From Anthonomus grandis grandis (taxonomy: Eukaryota; Arthropoda; Insecta; Coleoptera; Curculionidae), in NCBI RefSeq assembly GCF_022605725.1, contig NC_065548.1, positions 10,325,644 to 10,389,643 on the forward strand: a stretch of 64,000 nucleotides of DNA. Reading direction: 5' to 3'. Under the pieces are notes generated by a model. It ran no database searches. It saw nothing but the letters and a program-made list of their open reading frames with translations, and was not told the origin of the DNA. Both the position numbers and the translations under genes were made by a program. Positions 1-11,354 of the stretch are shown here, piece by piece; position 1 is the first letter of the stretch, and each line of letters begins with the position of its first letter.

Positions 1-1700
1 TTATTAATTATTTATATACGTTATTGTATGGTTATTGTTAGGATGGCTTGTTGTTAAATGTTCACCAATCACCAAAGTTTTACTGAAAAAGACAAATATA
101 ACTTGAAAGCAACAAAAAAAAAAATTCAAAAAAGTTAAAAAAAACGCAACTGCCTAGAAGAAACAAAAAATTACTTTGACTGCCTAAACAAAAAAGACTT
201 TACTGGTTGATTTATTCGTCTAAAAAAATTCAAAATTAACTGGCTCAATAAAATTGAAAATGGTTTTAATTGCCTGGAAAAGAAAAATTACTTAAAAACT
301 CAAAATACTTCAACTTAGGCAAACTCAAATTCATTCATTTCCAGAAAAAGAAACTGTTGGGAAACTTTAAAAAAAATCACTTTGAAAATGTAAAACGACT
401 TCAAATGCCTGAAAGAAATATAAAAATTACTTTCATTGCCTAAAAGCTGAAAAAAAATTGCCTGGAAAAGATCAAACATTTGTTTTTTGAAGACTGTTGA
501 AAAAATCCAAGAAAATGATGTTTTCTCCCAGCAACTGCCTGGAACAGGTCAAATTGTCATGATTTTTTCTTTTTTATTATTTTCTTGAAGAAAAAACTTA
601 TCATCCTTTAATTTTTTTTTCTTAAAATAGTCCAAAGTAGGTTAGCTTACTATTTTTAGTAGACTTAATGTATTATTATTTAAAGATTTTCAATAGTTTT
701 TAGTATTTAGTTCCCTATATTTGTTAATTTTCCAGAAATTGATCTATGTTCGCGCTGAGACACCATGTAAACAGGAAAGGGACATATATTATGTCAGTTT
801 CCTTAAACATATAGGGTGTGCCATTTTTAAAAGTAAAGAATATAGAGAAAAAGTTATAACAGATTAAAAAAAAAAATGAAAATATATTTAAAACGCCACT
901 AGACCACCTAGAAAATTATCCAAGAGTAATTTTTGTCGAAGGGTGTATCCCTCCTTTAAAATTACATAATAAAATTATAGAGATATTATATAGAGCTTTT
1001 TAGGTAAATAAAAATATAATGCTCTATAACTTATTTCATTAAAACACACCGTGGAACAAAATTTTTTAAAGAACTCACAAAAATTGAACCATAACCGAGC
1101 TGCAATCCTCAAAATTTAGTCTTGATTTCGTCAAATTCTTCAATTTGATAAAATAATCTCTGTGAAAATAGCAGTTAAACCGCGTAGGATTTTCAAATTT
1201 TCAAGCCCGTTATTATCTTATTATGTGGTCTAAATAATGCAGGTGAGTTAAAGCAATAGTTCTTTTATTATCACAGCAATTTTTTCGTACATTAAAAGCT
1301 GTATGGTAATTATTAGCTAACATTGGATTAAAGTTGTAAGAACAACACCAGATAATTGAATTTTTGTATTCTAATCAGGGCTCTCGTAAACAAGCGAGGT
1401 AAATATATCAAGGAAAGATTTAAATCACCTGAAAATTTATGAATTTCAATTTTGGGGAGTTTCACAATTGGTCTCTATTGTTAGACCTGCCTAAAGATTG
1501 ACAGCTATGAGAATGGGTAGAAACTTTGTTAGTTGAAGATATTAAGAAAGATAAAGCATAAATAAAAAAGCTTGACAGCGCAAACCATTTGCAAATCTTT
1601 TTTTTAAATATGTAAATAGAAATTCCTTGTATCTCAATTACAAAATGTGTGTAGACCAAAGTTTTTTTTTCTATATTACCTGTTTGTGTTTATAATATAA
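1..1700. repeat. Spacer with dispersed TGCCTGGAA-type repeat
   Basis: There is no gene here. The first 600 bases are AT-rich with recurrent degenerate units built around TGCCTGGAA followed by an A-rich run (for example near 270, 400, 462 and 535). The same motif recurs near 12976, 37852, 44822, 60832 and 60930. From 800 to 1060 there is a stretch beginning ATAGGGTGTG that resembles a Tc1/mariner end, but I found no partner end. The short minus-strand frame at 1462-1659 is low complexity. Confidence 0.5.
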
Positions 1701-1734
1701 CATACTGGATAGTTTTTATATGCCAGACAGTGTA

Positions 1735-2590
1735 TTGAAAACTATCGACCTATCGCCATAATAAGTACCCTAAATAAATTACTTGAAGACTGCATTAAAA
1801 TTAAACACATTTGAAAAATAACAAATTATTGTCAGATTGTTAATTTGGTTTTTGACGTAAAATGAGTACCGAGTATGCAATCCAAAAATTGCAAGAACGA
1901 ATATTAAATAATTTTAATGTAGGCTATATGACCTTAGGCATTTTTATTGAGCTCGCAAGAGCCTTTGACACTGTGGCTCATCACCATCTTTTGCAAATAT
2001 TGAAGGATTAAGAGTTATACCTAAATAATCGAACGCAACAACTAATTTAATAATAAAAAATTATTGTTGATGAATGTATTTTGAAATACTGTGTCCCGAT
2101 AAGCCACTTGTGACTTAGGGCACAATTTGTAACAATACTGTAAAATTTTAAGTCATATATTTTAATTTGAATTTTTAATTATATTCTTAATATTAGTATG
2201 TATTTATTTATTTAGCCCTTGGTTTATATTTGTTACAATTAGTATATAATTAGTATACCTGCTACCAAGAAGTACCCTACATAATATTAACCTTAGGCAG
2301 AGAACCAAATTTTGCATTAATTCCCACCAGGACGGTAAATTTAAGGGCTGTTTTACATATATAATAGTTGTTTTTCTAAATACTAATGCTTTTTTGATAA
2401 TTGAACATAATCGGTCTCAGTTTAAAAAGCTTTACTCAGGGCTTGTACAACGAATAATGCTGTCCTCACTATTAATGTTATATAGTTCCTATTACGGCTT
2501 CATGCAAAGTGAGAAAACTTCTTTATTACAATGTGTTTTAGGAATGATATCCTTAGGATGGGAATAGGTAACGTTAATAAGAAGTAAATA
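1735..2590 (+). pseudogene. Decayed non-LTR retrotransposon reverse transcriptase
   Basis: With frameshifts, the plus strand reads as reverse transcriptase. An NYRPI-like motif near 1745 is followed by STEYAIQKLQERI near 1865, then motif A (IELARAFDTVAHHHLL) near 1950-2000 and a YLNNRTQ-like segment near 2020. The 3' part, to about 2590, is too decayed to align by eye. Multiple stops and frame changes show it is dead. It belongs to the Jockey/I/CR1-type APE non-LTR elements; the clade cannot be assigned. Confidence 0.7.
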
Positions 2591-3034
2591 TATTGAATTT
2601 TAATAGTTTTCTGGTATTTACATTTACATTATTAATATCATTCATAAGTATGGATGATCTTTTATGTATTTGCGCAATAAATTTACAATTTTCTTGTACA
2701 TATGAACAAAAACATATTAGGACTAAACATGATTTTTGTTATTCACCGCCTGAGTATAACACAAAAATATATATGCATAAAATACCATTAAGTAAACTTC
2801 TAGTATATTTTAACTTTTTTTAATCAAAAATAATTAAGTTGAGCTATAACAAAATCATTGATTACTTTTTATACACAAATCTCTAATTTTTACTATTAAA
2901 AAAAAATTCATAAAAAGTTGTGGTCCCTAAAGGTTGACAACACTTTTCTCCAATATTTTGTTTAAACAAGAAAAACTTATACGATTTTAACATATTTTTT
3001 TTTTTAATATATAGTAAACTATGAAGAGCTTGAT

Positions 3035-4037
3035 ATGGACCTTTTAATAGACAAAATCCAACAATACGAGTTTTTGTACAACGTATCCTCGGCACGTTAC
3101 AAAGACCATCAAAAAAAGGCCGAAGCCTGGCAAGAGATTGCTCAAGATCTAAACTCTACATGTAACTATTTTTCCTTCTGTAAAATTTACAATATTTTTT
3201 TAAAACATCTCTTTGATTGCAGCCGCAGAGTGCCAAAGAGCCTGGAAAAACCTCAGAGACCGATTTGTGAAAGAAAAAAATAAATTTCAGTCTTTTCAAG
3301 CCGGATCCGAGGTACCTGAAGAGGAATGTTGGAAACCAGCATGGAGATATTATGATAAAATGACGTTCTATAGCAAATTTTGCAAACATAGAAAGTAAGA
3401 AAGTTATTATATTTTAACATATACTTTAACCAAACTTAGCAAATAACAGGTATAACGGGACGCAGGCAGATAATAAATCATCAGAAATAGATACCACAAA
3501 TATGGATGAAACATTATTTTCAGAATCAAACGTTAAATTTGAACCGGTACACGTAGAAGACGTCAATGCAGAAGGTATTACAATACGAAAAAACCACACT
3601 ATTTTTTAAAATTTATTTCATTTTGTTTTAGAAATTGCACTCCAAGCTCCCCCAATATCTTACAATACTAGTCCCGTATCACATGAATTGCCACCTACTA
3701 ATAACAGGAAAAGGCTTAAAATAGACAAAAAACAAGATGATAGCCATAGCAAATCTTCAAAAGGTAATCAATGTTCAAACACCCCCCTTGGACAGGACTA
3801 TCAAATGATTACTTTTCAGGAAAAAGTTGTAAAAATATGCCACAAAACAGCGACGATATCGTTAATTTACTCAATATGGCCAAAGAAATATGCCAGAGTA
3901 TAAATGAAAACCAGCAGCAGCAAAAACCAAATGTGAACATGAAATTTGCGGAGTATATGGCCAAATGTTTGGACGATCTGCCACCAGGGGAGGCGAGAAA
4001 AAAGAGGAGGGCAATCATGATGTTATTGGAGCAATGA
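3035..4037 (+). CDS. MADF-BESS domain DNA-binding protein (Adf-1-like)
   Basis: Five exons join in phase: 3035-3161, 3223-3394, 3450-3574, 3632-3763 and 3820-4037. They give 257 residues plus a stop, and all introns are 50-62 bp with GT..AG ends. Residues 1-95 form a MADF domain: it starts MDLLIDKIQQYEFLYN, and the first junction restores a continuous STSAECQRAWKNLRDRF. The middle is acidic and Ser/Lys-rich. The C-terminus carries a BESS motif (FAEYMAKCLDDLPPGEARKK). MADF-BESS proteins are insect transcription factors or co-regulators that bind DNA through MADF and self-associate through BESS. No stop or frameshift interrupts the model, and an AATAAA lies 118 bp after the stop. The start was chosen because it opens the MADF domain; an extra 5' exon is possible, since an acceptor-like pyrimidine run ends just upstream. 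Confidence 0.88.
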
Positions 4038-4154
4038 CCGAGATACAAAATGGAATTAATTGCTTGGTCCAGTTAAGATTTAATTTTCTGTTACTTGTGT
4101 GTGTAACAAATTGGTTAAAGTTGACAAATAGCAGCTGTTAATAGAAATATTTAT

Positions 4155-4160
4155 AATAAA
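4155..4160 (+). terminator. Polyadenylation signal of the MADF-BESS gene
   Basis: AATAAA lies 118 bp after the MADF-BESS stop codon, in a TA-rich stretch. This is a normal position for an insect polyadenylation hexamer. Confidence 0.55.
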
Positions 4161-4169
4161 GTAAACATA

Positions 4170-5985
4170 TTATTTTTGACTTATTTAATATTTTTTATTT
4201 TTTAGCGAAAAGAAAATACACAAGCTATAAAAAACCATATATCATCTATTAAAAAAAAATAAGGTAGAATTATAGTGTTTAAAAACCCAATCATTCCTTC
4301 TTAAATGATCTTTGCAATGTAGTGTTATGTAGTGCAATGTACGTTATATTGCGCCAATTGTTCCATAATGGCGTTTTCGCACCTACGCTGTTAGCCATGA
4401 CTTGTACTTTAAAAAAAGTTTGGTCTTTTCCAAAATATGTATTGTTATTTTTCTTTTTTGGCGTGTATAACATTGTTCCCCATTCCAATATAGACAACTA
4501 CAACTACAGTTCTAAGAACAATCGTGGTTCTTTTCTTCAGTTTAGCAGTCCTATTCAGATAGAAGCCATCTAAATTATATTGCGGAGTATGATATGACTA
4601 TAACAAGAAAAACGCAGAAATTCCGACTTATGAAAAGCGAGGAAGCTCTTATGTGTCCAAGTACTCTAGTATGTAAGATGAAAAAATGATATAGTGACAA
4701 GAGAAACATATAAGTTTCCTGGATTTTGATACAACAGATTGAAAGAAGGATGATGAAACAACTATGGTCGTAAGAGTGAACTTTTTTGTATTGTTTTTGA
4801 TAAGAACTGTTTATTTACCAATATTTAGTAACAAATTCTTGGAAGACATACACATTACATTATGTTGGGAGTCTCAAAACCATTTCAACTTACTGAAAAA
4901 TGCCTACTAAAGTATAAATTATTATTTTTGCCGAATGTACCTGAAAGACATAAAAAACTATTTACAATTAAATGCCTGCAGTAAAATGAGATAAATAAGT
5001 TTTTTTTTGTAATAAATCAAATGTCTAAATGACATTAAAAATAATTATTAACTTTCGTTATAATAACAATCCAAACAAGATCTTATGGTTTGTAATATTG
5101 TTTGGTTTAGGGATCACAAAATAAAAGTCCAGTCTTTAAATTTAAGTGTTAAGTTTCTAAAATCGACCTATACTAGAAATTTTAACATGGTTTTTGAAAG
5201 TTATTACTAAAAATGTTTATATCAGCGTACAATAAAATTTATCATAGGTTTTTGTCAAATTGTGGCAAAAAAATGCTACTCACAGTGAAATAGCTATTGT
5301 AGTAGTATATTTAAACCCAAGTTTTCTCCTATTCACATGTATTTTGATGTAAGTTTTATGCCTTCAACGTCCATTTATTTGTTAATGAGTTAAGCATTTT
5401 ATCATTATTGTCGATGTAACTTTTAATTAGTTTTATTCATTTTAACCATTTAACCTTGTCTCAGGCACTAGACGTATAAGTTTGACAGAACTCCTTAATC
5501 GTGTAAGTTTTTAAATAAATTTAGTCAAGAAATATTTCAATCATGTCCAAGAAATATTTTAATACGTCAGATACACCACAGGGTTCCAACTTAAGAACAT
5601 TACGGTTTATTGGGGAATTAAAAGAAAATTCCTTAAGCTTCCGTATTTTAAAAAGTTTGATCATTACCCGGAAACAGGATTTTGTCATCTGACATTACTT
5701 TAACTGCTCAACAATGGAGAACAAACAGATAACATTATATATATTTTTCATTTTAAAAATTATTTTAAAACTTAGTTTTGAGAAAGTTCAAATCGTAGAT
5801 TTAATAGAAAAATATTTTTTATCTTTTGTGTCTTCTGGTTTTTTAAGTATCTCTGATCAAGTGGATTATTATCTGTAATAATAATTATTTTGGGCAATTT
5901 CTTTATGCTATATTTTGTGTCTTGATAGAAGTATAAAATTCTTACTATTTAACCTTGACAGTTAGGAAAACTCGACATTTGCATC
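4170..5985. other. Spacer, nothing recognised
   Basis: AT-rich DNA. The short frames near 4291-4573 face each other and have no recognisable composition or domain. I see no conserved exon, RNA gene or repeat end here. Confidence 0.5.
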
Positions 5986-5989
5986 AATT

Positions 5990-7118
5990 AAGATTTTTTA
6001 ATATTCCAATAACCAATGTTCCTAAAAATATTCATAGATATGCAGGTAATTACATTCAATTTGCCCGTGCAACAGTTTGTAAAGAATAATAGCCATTCAA
6101 TGATTAATGAACAAAAATGACGAACAACACTGTTAAAAAAATTTAAGAGAACGCAAGACCCAGGTAGGATCCCTGAGACACACTTAACATTAATTTCACG
6201 CGACCAACAATGGTTGCGATTTCCAAAAAACGACTGGGTCCACTTGATATAGCTTCCCACTCGAGCTCTTGAATGAGAAGCTGGTGCCACACTTAGTCGA
6301 AGTCCTTCGTTAAGTCGGTATAAACTACATCGACTCGATATCCCTGCTCCACTGCATTCACCAAGTAGCACTGACTGAAGAACTCCGAGGTGATACTGCT
6401 GTTGATTTGCCCTTAATAAACCAATGTTATTCCTGTGCTATACTCTTGTTTGAATGCAGCAGATAGTTCATCCTCGATAATGGTTTGAAATACCTTTGAC
6501 ACCATCAACAAAGAAATTCCCCGGTAGTTCCTTAAGTCTTCGCGCTGTCCAGACTTAAAAAGTAACACAAGCCACGATTGCTTTCACACAGATTTTTAGA
6601 ACAGGATACGGAGAGGTTTAGCAAGAGAATTGCAATATTTTTTCCACAATACAGACGACAGTACTTTATTGAGCCGATGGTCTTAGTCATGTAATATGCT
6701 GAGTTTGCGAAGAATCACCTCTAAAAGTGCAAGACCAAAATAGTCCGTGTAACAGTCAGCGAACACCTCAGCAATGTCGTGAGGAGTGGTACCTTCGATG
6801 GTGCCCAATATCATACTTTTTGGGTGACCAACCATTTTCTTCAGTAAGTTAATGTAGGACCAGAAATATTTTATGTTTGCACTTGTTCAGTAGCGGAAAC
6901 ATGTTTTATGTCAATTTGATGTTTGGATTTACAATATAGTTGAGAGTAATGCAAATAGTCGTCTCTGTTTTTAAATCGCATATATGCCGTTCTTTCGATT
7001 TTTTGTTTCTTTTGTATACCATCTAGGGTGTTTTCTGCTGGTTTTAGTTCTTCTTGGTACAAACAGATTATTGATTCCCTGATACCACACACATTAGATG
7101 GCGCTCCTTGAATAAACA
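5990..7118 (-). pseudogene. 3' part of a decayed non-LTR retrotransposon (reverse transcriptase)
   Basis: On the minus strand the pieces read, in order from 7118 down, as follows: a linker before the RT (ELKPAENTLDGIQKKQKI, then YMRFKNRDDYLHYSQL); FWSYINLLKKMVGHPKSM near 6850-6800 with a stretch ending EVFADCYTDYFG; LLFKSGQREDLRNYRGISLL near 6560-6500; motif A as DVVYTDLTKDFD near 6310; and a decayed SGVPQGS-like motif near 6160. Frameshifts and stops are numerous. The 5' half of the same element lies at 11355-12600, so the intact non-LTR element at 7.12-11.35 kb has been inserted into it. The lineage looks like a Jockey/I/R1-type APE element. Confidence 0.75.
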
Positions 7119-7225
7119 AACGGTGCGTGCCTCTGTCCTCAAATTTTTAATAAGTTTTCCTAGTAAAAGATTTGTAAGAATATATTTTATTGCGAATTCT
7201 ATCTAGTAACACTAGTTCAGCTACC

Positions 7226-7888
7226 ATGGTATTAAGTCGTGGAGACCTGGAATCCATTAGAAAGGTGTTTGCCGAGGAATCTCAGAGCGGCGAATTTTAT
7301 CAGAAATTGGTCGATGGCATTTTTGGTAAGATAGAGGAAAAATTTAAGGAAAAATTAAACAAAATGGAACAGGAACTTTCATCGACAAAAAAAGAAGTTA
7401 ACGATCTACGCATAGCTAATAAAACTTTATTACGCATGGTAGATTCCCAGGAGCAGCACTCAAGGCGTCGTAATGTCCGCATCCTTGGATTTCAAAGTCC
7501 CCCCGACGAAACGGAATTAAACTTAAAGCAAAAGGTTTTAAATTTTCTGCGAAGCAAAATACAAAACAGTGACCTTCGTGAATCAGATATTAATAGGTGT
7601 TTTCGCATGAAACAAAATATGCCGGGCCACAATGATAAGCCACCAATCGTGATGGTAGAATTTTTCGATGTAAACAAAAAATCTGTATTGTTAAAGAACC
7701 GAAAACATCTCAAAAATACGGGTGTCGTGTTACAGGAGGATCTTACCAAAATAAGACAGATGTTACTTAAAAGTGCCGTGAATAAATTCTCAAAACAAAA
7801 TGTGTGGTGTATACATGGGTATATCTATATTAAACATCGGGGCATTGTGCACAGAGTTCAGGACGAAGATGGCTTAAATTCCATTTAA
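7226..7888 (+). CDS. Non-LTR retrotransposon ORF1 protein (coiled coil + RRM-like)
   Basis: A 220-residue ORF1p. The start at 7226 (ACCATGG, a good Kozak context) is preferred over the in-frame ATG 36 bp upstream. Residues about 30-80 are heptad-rich and charged (KIEEKFKEKLNKMEQEL and onward), which predicts a coiled coil. SRRRNVRILGF at about 80-90 opens an RRM-like nucleic-acid-binding region of the L1 ORF1 / Transposase_22 kind, followed by a basic C-terminal domain. There is no CCHC zinc knuckle. In this family ORF1p trimerises, coats the element RNA and acts as a chaperone. It lies 408 bp upstream of ORF2 in the same transcript. Confidence 0.75.
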   Translation: MVLSRGDLESIRKVFAEESQSGEFYQKLVDGIFGKIEEKFKEKLNKMEQELSSTKKEVNDLRIANKTLLRMVDSQEQHSRRRNVRILGFQSPPDETELNLKQKVLNFLRSKIQNSDLRESDINRCFRMKQNMPGHNDKPPIVMVEFFDVNKKSVLLKNRKHLKNTGVVLQEDLTKIRQMLLKSAVNKFSKQNVWCIHGYIYIKHRGIVHRVQDEDGLNSI

Positions 7889-8296
7889 ACAAGGTACTCT
7901 TTAGTAAATCGTTATATCAATTACCATAGATTTATAGTAAGAATTTCTAGGGTGGTGGAATTCTTTTTATATTATATATTTTTTTCCCTTTGCTCTTGTT
8001 ATTTTACCACTAATTTGCAATATGTATTATTGCCTAGGTTTAAACTTATTATTTATATATATATATATATACTTTTCTTATATGTGCAAATATGTTTATA
8101 TGTTATACGTCTATTTATTTATAGGGTCAGAGGCACCTATGATAAACTTCTTTTTGTTTATTTTTTCTTAGATTTCATACTTGTGCCCATTTAACCTAAT
8201 TTAGAAGTTTTTTTCCTTTTTTTATTTTAATTTGATTTGTTTTTCTTTTATTTTGTTATAATTTGTTGGTCTGCTGTGTATTTTTGGTAAACTGAT

Positions 8297-11104
8297 ATGG
8301 AAGCTAATACGGTTAAAAATGTTAATTTTGGGCATCTAAATGTCCGATCACTGTTTACAGGTTTTGATCATTTTGTAAATTTAATTACGTTAACCAATAC
8401 TGACATTATGTGTATTTCTGAAAGCTGGCTGAGCGATTCTGAGGCTGATAATTTTCTGATCCCGAACTACAAATTATTTGTAAAGAATAGACGTGGTAGG
8501 GGTGGAGGCGTGGCTGTCTATGTACGACAGATTTTTGAAGGCTCTTTGGTTTTTGCTGACATTGACTTTTCTGATGATTTAGAGTGTTTATTTATTAAAG
8601 TAAATATAGGCAAAACAATTTTTCTTGTTGGAACAGTCTATAGACCACCAAGGTCAGATTTAGGGCGTTGTGTTGAATGTTTTGATGATATATTATCACA
8701 TGCATGTCTACAGTATGAGAATATTATCATCCTGGGTGATGTTAATGTTAATCATTTTACAAATAATATTTTACTTGATTGTCTTACAGCTTATGATTTT
8801 ACTCAGTTAATAAATGAGCCTACTCGTATTGCTGCTATGGCACAAACACTCATTGATGTTATCTATTTTAATAAACCCTCAAATGTTACAAGTACAGCAG
8901 TACTTAACGCTGATCTAATTAGTGACCATCAAGCTATATTCTGCAGTGTCGAGATTGCGGCACGGAGTAGGGAGATAAAAACGAAACTCTATCGTAATTT
9001 TAAACATTTTAATAAAAATTATTTTTATAAGGACCTGAATAAAATTGTGTGGGATAATGTGTACTATATCAATAATCTAGACGAAAAAATTCAGTATCTT
9101 ACTAGTAATATTTGCTCATTATTTGATAGACATGCACCCTTTACGACGTCAAAAATTTCTAAGCCTTATACCCCGTGGATAACTGCAAATGTGCAGCTTT
9201 TTATAAAAGAAAAAAATAAGGCATTGTCAAGTTTTAAAAAATCTAAAAATTTGACTGATTGGGCATATTATAGACAGATGCGTAATCTTGTGGTGGGAAT
9301 GATTAGACGAGAAAAAAGAAATTATCTGCAATTTCATCAGAACATCAGAGATAGTAAACAGTTATGGAGAGCTATTAATAATCTAAGTCTAAAAAATGTC
9401 TCTAATCGTTCTATTCCTTTAAATCTCCGAGATCCAAACAAAATTAATGACTATTTTGCTTCAATTTATAGCCCGTTAGGTAGTTGCCCCGAAGAAGTTG
9501 CTAATTTTCAGAACAAACAGTTCAAACATGATCTAAATTTTTCATTTCGATTAGCCAAAGTTGAGGAAATTTCTAAAATAGTCTTAAGCCTAAAATCAAA
9601 TGCACACGGTTGTGATTCAATATCAGCGTTAATGTTGCAACACTGTATTCCAAAGCTATCTCCACATATTACGCATATTATAAACTGTTGCCTAGAAACT
9701 GGGTATTTTCCGGGTATGTGGAAAATTTCTCTCTTAACACCTTTGGCTAAAATTAATAATCCAACTAATTTCAGCGACCTTAGACCTATTTCAATTATCC
9801 CGGTCATCGCTAAAGTTTTGGAAAAGTTTATACAGCAGCAAATTTATGACTTTCTCACCTCCAATAATATTATTCCGCATAAGCAATCTGGGTTTAGAAA
9901 ACAACATAGCACGACATCTGTCTTACTAAACGTTACCCAAGAGATAATTTCTGCAATGGATAAAGGAGACTCCACAGCACTTATAATGCTTGATTTTTCC
10001 AAGGCATTTGACACCTTGGATCATCATTTGCTTTTGGCAAAATTGGCTTATTATGGCTTTGATAATGTTTCCCAAATGTTTTTTAAATCCTACTTATCCA
10101 ACAGAAGGCAAATGGTGGTCTTGGAAGATCAGACTTTTTCAAATATCAAATATATAACATCTGGAGTACCTCAGGGATCTGTTTTGGGACCTCTCTTATT
10201 TCTAATGTATGTTTCGGATTTGTTTAAAGTTGTAAAACACTGCCAGATCCAGGGGTTCGCGGATGATATGCAAATTTATCATTCTTTTAAAGCTGAATCT
10301 GTATTGGAGGCATCAAATAAAATAAACGACGATCTTTCTAGAATTTCCTTCTTTTCCTCTCAAAATAATTTAAAACTCAATCCTTCAAAGTGTTGTGTTA
10401 TGTGCTTTACTTCTAAGAACAAAAAAAGAATAGCATTGGACGGTTTAAAGCTTTTTGTGGGAGGTAATCAGCTAAGTATGGTTAAATGTGCAAAAAATCT
10501 TGGATTGCTTCTGGATGATGAATTGCGCTTTAAGTTACACGTTTCTAATGTTATTAAAAAGTCATACTATTCTTTAAAGCCATTGTATGCAAACAGAAAT
10601 ATAATTAATTTTAAGGTAAGGAAAAAACTGTGTGAGTCTCTAGTATTACCTATTATGAATTACTGCAATATTGTTTATTATCCATGTTTAGACAAAATCA
10701 CTGCGTACCGATTGCAAAAGCTGCAAAATCAATGCTGCAGATTTATTTATGGACTGAGAAAGTATGATAGAGTCTCTGCAAGGCTATGTGAACTTAGTTG
10801 GCTGCGCGTGGAAAATCTATTCTCTTTGCAATTGGCGGTTTTTGTGCATAGACTGCTAGCGTCGTCTACTCCTCCCTACCTCCGCAAAAAACTTACTTTT
10901 CGGAAAAATTTACATGATGCAAATCTGAGATTTATAAACAAGTTGTCAATTCCCAGATATCGAACAGCCTTCTTTCGTCGTAGTTTTCTGTATAATGCTG
11001 TGGCAATTTACAATGACCTTGTTCCGAATCCTATAAAAGAAATGTCAGTAGCGGGTTTCAAGAAAAAACTAAAGCTGCATTTTTTAACAAAACAGAATAG
11101 CTAA
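8297..11104 (+). CDS. Non-LTR retrotransposon ORF2: AP endonuclease + reverse transcriptase
   Basis: 935 residues without interruption. The N-terminal APE-type endonuclease shows HLNVRSL (about 14-20), SESWL, YRPP, GDVNVN (147-152), TLIDVI and SDHQAI, that is, the metal-binding and catalytic blocks in normal order. The reverse transcriptase follows: DLRPISIIPVIAKVLEKF, QSGFRKQHSTTSVLL, motif A LDFSKAFDTLDHHLL with its Asp near residue 566, motif B SGVPQGSVLGPLLF, and motif C FADD at 654-657. A thumb and C-terminal domain of the Jockey/CR1 type ends near residue 935. Every catalytic residue I can check is present, so the enzyme could be active in target-primed reverse transcription. Confidence 0.9.
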   Translation: MEANTVKNVNFGHLNVRSLFTGFDHFVNLITLTNTDIMCISESWLSDSEADNFLIPNYKLFVKNRRGRGGGVAVYVRQIFEGSLVFADIDFSDDLECLFIKVNIGKTIFLVGTVYRPPRSDLGRCVECFDDILSHACLQYENIIILGDVNVNHFTNNILLDCLTAYDFTQLINEPTRIAAMAQTLIDVIYFNKPSNVTSTAVLNADLISDHQAIFCSVEIAARSREIKTKLYRNFKHFNKNYFYKDLNKIVWDNVYYINNLDEKIQYLTSNICSLFDRHAPFTTSKISKPYTPWITANVQLFIKEKNKALSSFKKSKNLTDWAYYRQMRNLVVGMIRREKRNYLQFHQNIRDSKQLWRAINNLSLKNVSNRSIPLNLRDPNKINDYFASIYSPLGSCPEEVANFQNKQFKHDLNFSFRLAKVEEISKIVLSLKSNAHGCDSISALMLQHCIPKLSPHITHIINCCLETGYFPGMWKISLLTPLAKINNPTNFSDLRPISIIPVIAKVLEKFIQQQIYDFLTSNNIIPHKQSGFRKQHSTTSVLLNVTQEIISAMDKGDSTALIMLDFSKAFDTLDHHLLLAKLAYYGFDNVSQMFFKSYLSNRRQMVVLEDQTFSNIKYITSGVPQGSVLGPLLFLMYVSDLFKVVKHCQIQGFADDMQIYHSFKAESVLEASNKINDDLSRISFFSSQNNLKLNPSKCCVMCFTSKNKKRIALDGLKLFVGGNQLSMVKCAKNLGLLLDDELRFKLHVSNVIKKSYYSLKPLYANRNIINFKVRKKLCESLVLPIMNYCNIVYYPCLDKITAYRLQKLQNQCCRFIYGLRKYDRVSARLCELSWLRVENLFSLQLAVFVHRLLASSTPPYLRKKLTFRKNLHDANLRFINKLSIPRYRTAFFRRSFLYNAVAIYNDLVPNPIKEMSVAGFKKKLKLHFLTKQNS

Positions 11105-11323
11105 ATTGTCAGTAGGTATTTCTTATTTTATAATTTTTTGATTTTTATGGACCAATGGGTGTATATCTGTTTATTTTTATATTAATATTAGTGTTACTAT
11201 TACAAATGTTAATTTTTTTTCTTTCAGTTGTGCTATCTAAAATAATTTTGCTTACTTTTTTAAATAGGTTAAGTAGATTAGCCTTTGGCTAGACTTCGCC
11301 TATGTACACTATTGAAAAGTACA

Positions 11324-11353
11324 AATAAAGCCATTATTTATTATTATTATTTA
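11324..11353 (+). terminator. 3' end of the non-LTR element: AATAAA and ATT tail
   Basis: AATAAA at 11324-11329 is followed within a few bases by an irregular run of ATT units, after which the sequence returns to the interrupted minus-strand element. This marks the 3' terminus of the insertion. Confidence 0.65.
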
Positions 11354-11354
11354 T

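Larger units (their letters stand above)
7120..11353 (+). mobile_element. Apparently full-length non-LTR retrotransposon (CR1/Jockey group)
   Basis: This two-ORF LINE has uninterrupted ORF1 (7226-7888) and ORF2 (8297-11104), a 3' UTR of about 220 bp, an AATAAA at 11324 and a short ATT-rich microsatellite tail (about 11333-11353), as in many CR1/Kiri/Crack-like insect elements. The left edge is placed near 7120, where the flanking minus-strand element is interrupted; the exact base is uncertain. No clear target duplication is visible. Intact ORFs imply recent insertion. Confidence 0.8.

Noticed and set aside
2593..2823. Plus-strand 76-codon frame
   Set aside because: Hydrophobic, AT-driven composition, no domain, no splice context.
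7300..7749. Minus-strand frames inside ORF1
   Set aside because: They overlap an intact LINE ORF1 with clear domains and have no features of their own.
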